From the NCBI GenBank assembly GCA_044433305.1, contig JAWXTS010000016.1, positions 1-27,376 of the forward strand: a DNA stretch of 27,376 nt, read 5' to 3'. Shown here piece after piece: positions 17,309 through 23,398 of the stretch. Source of the stretch: JAWXTS01 sp044433305. Its GTDB lineage: Bacteria > Bacteroidota > Bacteroidia > Bacteroidales > Rikenellaceae. The notes under the pieces were generated by a model that searched no databases, was not told the DNA's origin, and was given only the letters and a program-made list of their open reading frames with translations. Each line of letters opens with the position of its first letter. Position 1 is the stretch's first letter. Made by a program: the position numbers and the translations under genes.

Positions 17309-18322
17309 ATGCCAATAAAATACTACACATATAATAAACCCTTTGTTCTGGAGAACGGGGAGCAACTACCTAGTTTGACCATTGCGTACAACACCTTCGG
17401 GACTTTCCGTGGTGATAACGCTGTGTGGGTGTGCCATGCACTGACGGCAAACTCTGATGTTGCCGACTGGTGGCCCAACACGGTTGTCGAAGGTCGCTTT
17501 CTGGACCCATCGCAACATTTTATCGTCTGTGCCAACATAATAGGCTCACACTACGGCTCAACAGGCCCATTGAGCACAAACCCTGCAACGGGAGAACCAT
17601 ACTACAACGATTTTCCATTTATCACCGTGCGCGATATGGCCAAGGCCCATATCTTGCTTGCCGACCATCTGAAGATAGAACGCCTAAGAGCCCTTATAGG
17701 TTGCTCGATAGGAGGATTTCAGGCTCTAGAGATGGCTTTGGTACGCAAGGGCATAGCCAATAAACTGGTACTTATAGCAACCGCAGCACGCAGCCAGCCA
17801 TGGGGAATAGCCATAGACGAGTCTCAACGTATGTGCATAGAGACAGACCCTAGCTTCAGAAGCAGGAACCCCCAAGGTGGACTTAAAGGCATGCGCATAG
17901 CCCGCTCAATGGCCATACTCAGCTATCGCGGCTACCCTGCCTACAACGCAACACAACAAGAAAACGACAACATATATAAGCTTGCAGGCTTTAGAGCGTC
18001 AACCTACCAACAGTATCAGGGCGACAAGCTATGTAGACGATTTAACGCCTACTCCTACTATCGCCTAACCCAAGCCTTTGACGCTCACAATGTAGGCAGA
18101 TACCGTGGTGGTATAGAGAAAGCTCTGTCCGAGATAAGCTGCCCAACAATAATTGTGGGTATATCGACCGACATATTGTTCCCGCTGAGCGACCAGCTGT
18201 TCTTGTACAAACATATACCAAATGCAAAGCTCGAACTGCTAAGCTCGTCCTTTGGACACGATGGTTTCCTTGTCGAGGCCGACAAACTGAACTCAATACT
18301 AAAACCGTTTATATCTAAATAA
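17309..18322 (+). CDS. metX: Homoserine O-acyltransferase MetX
   Basis: Alpha/beta-hydrolase-fold enzyme that acylates homoserine, committing it to methionine synthesis. With the ATG at 17309 the protein has 337 residues, beginning MPIKYYTYNKPF. The frame is open further up (GTG 17231), but those codons lie upstream of or within the promoter and lack family similarity. The catalytic triad is visible: nucleophile Ser133 in GCSIGGFQALE, Asp288 in GISTDILFPLSDQ, His317 in FGHDGF. MetX-type features include VCHALTANSDVADWW and NIIGSHYGSTGP. Whether it uses acetyl-CoA or succinyl-CoA, or prefers L-serine as some relatives do, cannot be read reliably here; O-acetyltransferase is the default. It is followed after 10 nt by purD. 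Confidence 0.88.
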   Translation: MPIKYYTYNKPFVLENGEQLPSLTIAYNTFGTFRGDNAVWVCHALTANSDVADWWPNTVVEGRFLDPSQHFIVCANIIGSHYGSTGPLSTNPATGEPYYNDFPFITVRDMAKAHILLADHLKIERLRALIGCSIGGFQALEMALVRKGIANKLVLIATAARSQPWGIAIDESQRMCIETDPSFRSRNPQGGLKGMRIARSMAILSYRGYPAYNATQQENDNIYKLAGFRASTYQQYQGDKLCRRFNAYSYYRLTQAFDAHNVGRYRGGIEKALSEISCPTIIVGISTDILFPLSDQLFLYKHIPNAKLELLSSSFGHDGFLVEADKLNSILKPFISK

Positions 18323-18332
18323 CTCTATTCAC

Positions 18333-19640
18333 ATGAACTTACCAAGCAAAGTAAACCTGCTTCTACTAGGAAATGGTGGACGCGAACACGCACTAGCGTG
18401 GAAAATATCACGCAGCGCGCGACTATCACAACTATTTATAGCAAACGGTAACTGTGGCACAGCATCTTGTGGCACAAACGTAGATTTGAACCCAACAAGT
18501 TTTGCATCTATAAAACAGTTTGTAATATCAAACAACATCAACCTTGTTGTATGTGGCCCAGAGGAACCTTTGGTCAAAGGCATATACGACTACTTTAAGG
18601 AAGATGATCAGATACGCCACATCCCTGTAATTGGACCATCTCAGGTAGGTGCCCAACTAGAAGGCAGCAAGGAGTTTGCTAAGGAGTTCATGAAGCGCAA
18701 CAACATACCAACGGCAGCATACCAAGCCTTCACAAAGGAGACACTAGAGAGCGGCTTTGCCTTCCTAGACAAGCTTAAAGCTCCTTACGTGCTTAAGGCT
18801 GACGGACTTGCAGCAGGCAAGGGCGTTGTCATTCTAGAAAATCTTGAGGGGGCCAAAAGCGAACTTGCAGATATGCTAGAGGGCAAGTTTGGCGCGTCGA
18901 GCAAGACCGTTGTCATAGAGGAATTTTTGAGTGGCATAGAGTGCTCGGTATTTGTTATTAGCGACGGCAACAACTACAAGATTCTACCCGTAGCAAAAGA
19001 CTACAAACGCATAGGCAACAACGACCAAGGCCTAAACACAGGCGGCATGGGAGCTGTATCTCCAGTACCTTTTGCCGACAAAGAGTTTATGGACAAGGTA
19101 GAGGAGCGTATCGTAAAACCTACTGTCGAGGGACTAAAGAACGAGAAAATAGAATACAAAGGATTTATCTTCCTTGGACTTATAAACGTCGAGGGCGAGC
19201 CTATGGTCATTGAGTACAACGTACGAATGGGCGACCCAGAGACAGAGGTTGTCATGCCACGCATAACATCGGACATTATAGATATGTTCGCTGCTATGGC
19301 CTACGGTTCACTAGACAAGTACACACTTACCATAAGCGACAAGACAGCAGCCACTGTTGTTGCCGTATCGGGAGGCTACCCAGAGGATTACACCAAGGGC
19401 ATAGCCATCAACGGACTAGACGACGCAGAAGCCAATGGCAACAGCATCGTTTTCCATGCAGGAACAACATTTGCCGACAAGCAGGTTGTGACCGACGGAG
19501 GCCGCGTGCTAGCGGTAACATCTCTGGCAGACTCTATCGCCGAGGCTACCGCTGAATCTTACAACACACTGGCCAAGATTCAGTACGAGGGCAAGTATCA
19601 CAGAACAGACATCGGTAAGGACCTAGAGAAACTTCTTTAA
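18333..19640 (+). CDS. purD: Phosphoribosylamine-glycine ligase (GAR synthetase)
   Basis: ATP-grasp enzyme joining glycine to 5-phosphoribosylamine in the second step of de novo purine synthesis. The 435 residues match E. coli PurD (429). The N-terminal domain starts with the glycine-rich LLLGNGGREHALAWK. The ATP-grasp core shows KADGLAAGKGVVI, VIEEFLSGIECSVF and the PurD signature in LNTGGMGAVSPVP, with metal-binding residues in VRMGDPETEVVMPR. The C-terminal domain includes VVAVSGGYPEDYTKG. It lies between metX and a membrane protein gene whose ATG overlaps the purD stop (TAATG), so the three genes form a plus-strand operon. Purine enzymes are otherwise represented in the window only by purH. 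Confidence 0.97.
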   Translation: MNLPSKVNLLLLGNGGREHALAWKISRSARLSQLFIANGNCGTASCGTNVDLNPTSFASIKQFVISNNINLVVCGPEEPLVKGIYDYFKEDDQIRHIPVIGPSQVGAQLEGSKEFAKEFMKRNNIPTAAYQAFTKETLESGFAFLDKLKAPYVLKADGLAAGKGVVILENLEGAKSELADMLEGKFGASSKTVVIEEFLSGIECSVFVISDGNNYKILPVAKDYKRIGNNDQGLNTGGMGAVSPVPFADKEFMDKVEERIVKPTVEGLKNEKIEYKGFIFLGLINVEGEPMVIEYNVRMGDPETEVVMPRITSDIIDMFAAMAYGSLDKYTLTISDKTAATVVAVSGGYPEDYTKGIAINGLDDAEANGNSIVFHAGTTFADKQVVTDGGRVLAVTSLADSIAEATAESYNTLAKIQYEGKYHRTDIGKDLEKLL

Positions 19641-20644
19641 TGAAATTCAATATAACACGTCTAAGCTTAGCGACAACGTCCATTATAACGTTGTCGCTGC
19701 TAGTGTTATTTTGCAATAAAGCCCTACTCTACCCTCTTGACTTTGAGCAGACAGGACTGCTGCCCATAGCCAATCAAATCAACAACTTCTTTGCCCAGCA
19801 GACGACCTACATTCAGGCGATAGTCGCAGCCTTTATCATGATAATCTGCGCCATGAAGCTTACACGCGTGGTTGCTCGTTACTCTGTGTTCAAGGGACGC
19901 ACATACATGCCTGCCATAATATTCACCATCTTCGCTGGCTACTTTCTCGAACTTAATCAGATAAGCATCCTTGGAGCCATCTTCTATCTTATATGCTTCA
20001 TCGAATCGCTATACAACACACTAAAAGACCCCAACGCCTCGGGCAAGGTTCTTCTGGCCTACACCTACCTAGGTCTGGCAATCATGCTATGCCCTCAGGC
20101 ATGTATCTATGCTCTGATGGTGCCCCTTGGCATGACCATAATAAATAGCTCGTGGGCTTATGCTCTTGCGGCACTGGTGGGACTTATGATTCCTATAAGC
20201 ACCTACGGCTATGTTAGCCACTTCTTTTTGGACTATCCAGCATCGGGCATAATAGACATCTATGCTAATATCTTGGTCGACAACTCAGGCTTTATAGTTG
20301 AATCTATACAAATTGTAGACTATAAAAATCCTTATGATATTGCCACCGCACTATTTGCCTTGACAACACTTATCTCAACCATCCTTGCTTTTGTCTGGTC
20401 GTACAGCAATAGTGAGAATATGCGAACCCGACAATCAAAGTCATTTAGACTTACAAGCTACCTGATTCTTCTAGGTACTTTTACAATGTTATCTTGCATA
20501 GAGCCTGCAAAATTCTTAGGCTTTTTAGCCATTCCTCTGTCTATTATTATACCTTCTTTCTACATATACAGACAATCAAAGATAACCAGTTTGCTGTATG
20601 TTCTACTACTTATATCGTCCATTGCATCTCTGGCTCTAAGATAA
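19640..20644 (+). CDS. Uncharacterised multi-pass membrane protein, coupled to purD
   Basis: 334 residues with roughly eight to ten hydrophobic segments, including about 7-27, 56-75, 89-105, 107-123, 138-156, 158-190, 237-258 and 275-330. No known catalytic motif is recognised. A few short loops carry charge (FKGRTYMP, KDPNASGK, ENMRTRQSKSF), and the positive ones suggest cytoplasmic positions. The start codon overlaps the purD stop by one base, which implies translational coupling. Polytopic proteins of unknown function (such as DUF6427) are known near purD in Bacteroidota, and this could be a distant member, but I infer that from context only. It is the last gene of the metX-purD unit; a weak hairpin follows. 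Confidence 0.75.
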   Translation: MKFNITRLSLATTSIITLSLLVLFCNKALLYPLDFEQTGLLPIANQINNFFAQQTTYIQAIVAAFIMIICAMKLTRVVARYSVFKGRTYMPAIIFTIFAGYFLELNQISILGAIFYLICFIESLYNTLKDPNASGKVLLAYTYLGLAIMLCPQACIYALMVPLGMTIINSSWAYALAALVGLMIPISTYGYVSHFFLDYPASGIIDIYANILVDNSGFIVESIQIVDYKNPYDIATALFALTTLISTILAFVWSYSNSENMRTRQSKSFRLTSYLILLGTFTMLSCIEPAKFLGFLAIPLSIIIPSFYIYRQSKITSLLYVLLLISSIASLALR

Positions 20645-20703
20645 CAAACCTCCATCAATAGCCCTTACATCTTAACGAAGAGTTAATTATAAAACATTTC
20701 TTG

Positions 20704-20728
20704 AACTTTTTAAAGCTTAAAGTTTTTT
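20704..20728 (+). terminator. Weak terminator after the metX-purD unit
   Basis: AACTTT (20704-20709) pairs with AAAGTT (20719-20724) around a 9-nt loop and is followed by TTTT. The stem is short and A/T-rich, so confidence is low. It lies 59 nt after the membrane protein stop. Confidence 0.3.
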
Positions 20729-20756
20729 AATAATCATTTCTTAGCCTAGTCTACCC

Positions 20757-20789
20757 ACACATTTTTTGCAAAAAAACTAGCGAATGTGT
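20757..20789. repeat. Inverted repeat in the araC upstream region
   Basis: ACACATT (20757-20763) and AATGTGT (20783-20789) are perfect 7-bp arms around a 19-nt spacer. The spacer overlaps a second palindrome, T6-GC-A6 (20762-20775). It could be a hairpin or a distal operator; the function is unknown. Confidence 0.35.
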
Positions 20790-20822
20790 TAAGTATTATT
20801 TATTAAGCTAAAAAATGTACTC

Positions 20823-20845
20823 AATTACAATAAATTATTGTAATT
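20823..20845. promoter_or_regulatory. 23-bp perfect palindrome, operator candidate
   Basis: AATTACAATAA (20823-20833), a single central A, then TTATTGTAATT (20835-20845): two perfect 11-bp arms. The right arm runs into the candidate -7 box TAATTTTG, so a bound protein would block the promoter of the AraC-type gene. Confidence 0.55.
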
Positions 20846-20848
20846 TTG
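20841..20848 (+). promoter_or_regulatory. Candidate -7 element of the AraC-type gene
   Basis: TAATTTTG followed by T fully matches TAnnTTTGY. No TTTG is present 19-21 nt upstream, so the promoter may need an activator or be weak. It overlaps the 23-bp palindrome. Confidence 0.4.
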
Positions 20849-20886
20849 TGATTATCTAAAAAAGTCAACCTTAAAACCTCAAGACT

Positions 20887-21792
20887 ATGATTAAATTAGA
20901 CTCTATCAAGCCTTCTAATCAGCCGATGATTATGAAGTACATTCAACCGTTCAAGAACGGCATCCAATCACACAACCTTACCCGACACGGCATAGGATAT
21001 GTGCCGCGAGGCCAAAAGTACATCTATGACGGTGACACTAGAAAAGAAATAAATCGTGGAGATATATTCTACCTAGGCTCAGGATGCCACTACATGGAGG
21101 ACGTACCAGAGGAGAACCGCCCATTTGAGCAAATCATATTCTACTATACCAACGAGCAACTATCACACATCCTCAACAACCTTAGTATTATCTATAAACT
21201 CAACATCAATAATACTCACTCCTGCGAGGAGTGCCGCAACAAATCCCATATCGTCTATCCTGCATGGAGCATGATAAAAAACTTCTTTACCACCATAAAC
21301 CATTACATCAAAGAAGACGTCTTTAATCAGGACTCTACGGCCGAGAACATCAAGATAACAGAGCTGATATATTTAATAGTAACTCAGGAGGACTGCTGCC
21401 TTACCAGCAAGATATTAAGCAATATAGATTTGTCAAAAGAGAGTTTCGAGCAAACCATACAGAAACATATCTTTGAGGATATATCTATAAATGAACTGGC
21501 TGGCAAGTGTAATCGCAGCTTGACATCGTTTAAGAAAGAGTTTAAGCGACACTACTTTGATCCGCCCCACAAGTGGTTTATAAAGCAGCGACTCATGCAC
21601 TCGCGACTGTTGCTCATATCTACCGACAAGTCTGTATCCGAGATAGGTATAGAATGTAACTTCCCAAATACCTCTCACTTCATAAAACTATTTAAGAAGG
21701 AATATTGTCACACCCCAGCAAGCTATCGCCACAATCACCTTAGTGGCAAGCATAAAAACACTTTTGTACAAGAAAACGTAGAGATGCAATAA
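20887..21792 (+). CDS. AraC-family transcriptional regulator
   Basis: 301 residues in two parts. The N-terminal part (about 1-190) has a cupin-like sensing domain: VPRGQKYIYDG, RKEINRGDIFYLG and FEQIIFYYTNEQL suggest a beta-barrel followed by helices. The C-terminal part (about 195-290) is the AraC double helix-turn-helix: DISINELAGKCNRSLTSFKK for the first HTH, then KSVSEIGIECNFPNTSHFIK and FKKEYCHTPASYR, the usual AraC signature. A Cys-rich stretch SCEECRNKSH lies between about 111 and 120; a redox or metal role is possible but speculative. The ligand and targets are unknown. It is flanked by long A/T-rich gaps and transcribed alone. The palindrome over its promoter suggests autoregulation or control by another factor. 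Confidence 0.9.
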   Translation: MIKLDSIKPSNQPMIMKYIQPFKNGIQSHNLTRHGIGYVPRGQKYIYDGDTRKEINRGDIFYLGSGCHYMEDVPEENRPFEQIIFYYTNEQLSHILNNLSIIYKLNINNTHSCEECRNKSHIVYPAWSMIKNFFTTINHYIKEDVFNQDSTAENIKITELIYLIVTQEDCCLTSKILSNIDLSKESFEQTIQKHIFEDISINELAGKCNRSLTSFKKEFKRHYFDPPHKWFIKQRLMHSRLLLISTDKSVSEIGIECNFPNTSHFIKLFKKEYCHTPASYRHNHLSGKHKNTFVQENVEMQ

Positions 21793-21880
21793 TATACTGA
21801 GCTCGAAACAGATAACACAAAGACACAGAAGGCAGCCCATAACTTTTACTCTAAAAAATTGATTTTTTTATCTGTAAAAT

Positions 21881-21911
21881 TTTGCAAATAAAAATATATC
21901 CGCTATATTTG
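21881..21911 (+). promoter_or_regulatory. Consensus Bacteroidota promoter of tRNA-Gln
   Basis: TTTG (21881-21884), 19 nt, then TATATTTG followed by C (21904-21911). Both elements and the spacing are perfect. The tRNA begins 18 nt after the -7 element. Confidence 0.8.
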
Positions 21912-21928
21912 CACCTCAATTAAGTGAT

Positions 21929-21999
21929 TGACCCATGGTGTAATGGTAACACAGCAGATTTTGGTTCTGTCGTTCTGAGTTCGAGTCTCGGTGGGTCAA
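21929..21999 (+). tRNA. tRNA-Gln (anticodon TTG)
   Basis: A full cloverleaf can be drawn. The acceptor stem pairs TGACCCA (21929-21935) with TGGGTCA (21992-21998). The D stem is GTGT/ACAC. The anticodon stem is GCAGA/TCTGT with loop TTTTGGT, so the anticodon is TTG (21961-21963). The T stem is CTGAG/CTCGG with loop TTCGAGT. The discriminator is A21999; no CCA is encoded. It is preceded by a consensus promoter and followed at once by a terminator, so it is a single-gene transcript. Confidence 0.96.
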
Positions 22000-22001
22000 C
22001 T

Positions 22002-22043
22002 ACAAAAAAAGAGAGAATGAAAATACATTCTCTCTTTTTTTGT
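22002..22043. terminator. Bidirectional terminator of tRNA-Gln and lysC
   Basis: A perfect 18-bp stem (22002-22019 with 22026-22043) closes a 6-nt loop AAAATA. One arm starts with seven A and the other ends with seven T, so either strand gives a U-tract. It begins 3 nt after the tRNA and ends 21 nt from the lysC stop. Confidence 0.88.
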
Positions 22044-22064
22044 GCCCTTAAATTCTGCAACTAC

Positions 22065-23312
22065 CTATCTATACAGTATCCTACGTGTGCTGCGCGTGCT
22101 CTGCTCAAGAAGAACCTCACCACAACGGCCTATATTCTCAAGGCAGCTAGCACTATTATCAAAGCCTCGCACGGTAAGCAACTCAAGATTTTTATTGTAC
22201 CACACCTTGAAGTCTGCACCCAAGTCATCACACAACCTTTCCAGATAGCGCGAGTCATCTATGCTCACACTCAGCTTAATGGCCGAGCTTTGAATAAGGT
22301 TAATCTTTATGCGATATAGGTTAAAGATTCTGAATATATCAGACAGACGCTCCTCTATTACAAACGAGAAGTCCTTAGGCTTGATAGTCACAAGCACCTG
22401 TTTAGACTTTACGATATACACAGGGATAGAAATCCTACTGGCACCAGCACTAATAACACTGCCAGCATCCTTGGGACTCATAAACGGTCTTACATAAAGC
22501 GGAATCTTGCTGTTGTGCAGAGGCTTTATGGTCTTAGGGTGAATGACCGAAGCACCGCTATATGCCAGCTCTACGGCATCTTGATAGCTAAGCTGAGGAA
22601 TGTGCACAGCATCCACAAAGCGGCGCGGATCAGCGTTCATCACCCCCGGCACATCCTTCCATATAGTGACGCTCTCGGCCCCAAGAATAACGCCCACCAC
22701 AGCGGCCGAGTAGTCGGAACCCTCACGCCCCAGAGTAGTCGGAACACCAGCCTTGGTGGCTCCAATAAAGCCCTGCCCTACGTATATGCTATGCTCCTGA
22801 GACAACTTTGAAATAAGACGCTCTGTGGACAAAGCCATATTTACATCAGCCTCACGGTGGCGAGCATCGGTAACTATGCAATCACGCATATCAAGCCACT
22901 GGCTGCTCAGCCCATCATGATTCAAGTACTCAGATATTATGGTCGTCGAAAGCAACTCGCCATAGCTCACTAGCGCATCATAGGCCAAGTCATAATCATC
23001 TCTACGACCATCGGCTCGCAAATAATCCTCAACCTGAGCATACAACACCTTCACAGAGCTAATATCAGCACTTCCAAACAAGTCTTGCAACAGCCTGTCA
23101 TGATTCTCCCTTACCGCGCCAAAGCGACCTAAAGACTCCTCAACATCAAAGCGCATATAAGAGTCTAAGACCCCCTCCATGGCGTTTGTTGTCTTGCCTA
23201 TGGCCGAAACAACGATAAACAACTTTTCACTCTGTTGCTTTATAATGGCAGCGAGGTTCTGCACCCCCGAGGCATCCTTAACCGAAGCACCTCCAAATTT
23301 AAATACTTTCAT
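22065..23312 (-). CDS. lysC: Aspartate kinase (monofunctional)
   Basis: Phosphorylates aspartate, the first step toward lysine/diaminopimelate, threonine and methionine. The 415 residues have the N-terminal kinase motif KFGGASV (5-11), then VVSAIGKTTNAM, GFIGATKAGVPTTLGREGSDYSAA, and WKDVPGVMNADPR. The region after about residue 290 fits regulatory ACT domains (KPKDFSFVIEERLSDIFRI, then IKLSVSIDDSRYLERL). No homoserine dehydrogenase domain is fused, so it is a stand-alone aspartokinase. It is slightly shorter than E. coli LysC (449). The feedback effector cannot be told from sequence. The 86-nt gap to the upstream peptidase gene contains a terminator-like hairpin that ends 10 nt before the ATG, which may control lysC expression. 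Confidence 0.94.
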   Translation of the reverse strand: MKVFKFGGASVKDASGVQNLAAIIKQQSEKLFIVVSAIGKTTNAMEGVLDSYMRFDVEESLGRFGAVRENHDRLLQDLFGSADISSVKVLYAQVEDYLRADGRRDDYDLAYDALVSYGELLSTTIISEYLNHDGLSSQWLDMRDCIVTDARHREADVNMALSTERLISKLSQEHSIYVGQGFIGATKAGVPTTLGREGSDYSAAVVGVILGAESVTIWKDVPGVMNADPRRFVDAVHIPQLSYQDAVELAYSGASVIHPKTIKPLHNSKIPLYVRPFMSPKDAGSVISAGASRISIPVYIVKSKQVLVTIKPKDFSFVIEERLSDIFRIFNLYRIKINLIQSSAIKLSVSIDDSRYLERLCDDLGADFKVWYNKNLELLTVRGFDNSASCLENIGRCGEVLLEQSTRSTRRILYR

Positions 23313-23322
23313 ATTGTTGCAT

Positions 23323-23377
23323 AAAAAAATCCTGACTCAAATGCTTTGTCTTGCAACGTTAACACTTGGGTCAGGAT
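23323..23377 (-). terminator. Terminator or attenuator in the lysC leader
   Basis: Read on the minus strand, a 12-bp stem (23377-23366 with 23340-23329, one G/T wobble) with a 25-nt loop is followed by six more T (23328-23323). The lysC ATG starts 10 nt later. It could be the terminator of the peptidase gene, or an attenuator for lysC. The loop contains GTTGCA, which can pair with TGCAAC just before the lysC start. Confidence 0.6.
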
Positions 23378-23398
23378 AAATTCTGTGGTTCTTATTTG

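Noticed and set aside
20762..20775. T6-GC-A6 palindrome as a terminator
   Set aside because: Simple A/T palindrome followed by A-rich sequence; the loop would be too small and no T-tract follows.
21852..21870. A7/T7 inverted repeat after the AraC gene as terminator
   Set aside because: All A/T pairs, weak stem and close to the tRNA promoter; cannot be told from base composition.
22042..22319. Plus-strand open frames over the 3' end of lysC and through the tRNA
   Set aside because: They read through a tRNA and a terminator and are antisense to the conserved aspartokinase.
23313..23398. Lysine riboswitch upstream of lysC
   Set aside because: The gap is 86 nt, about half the usual size, with only one hairpin.
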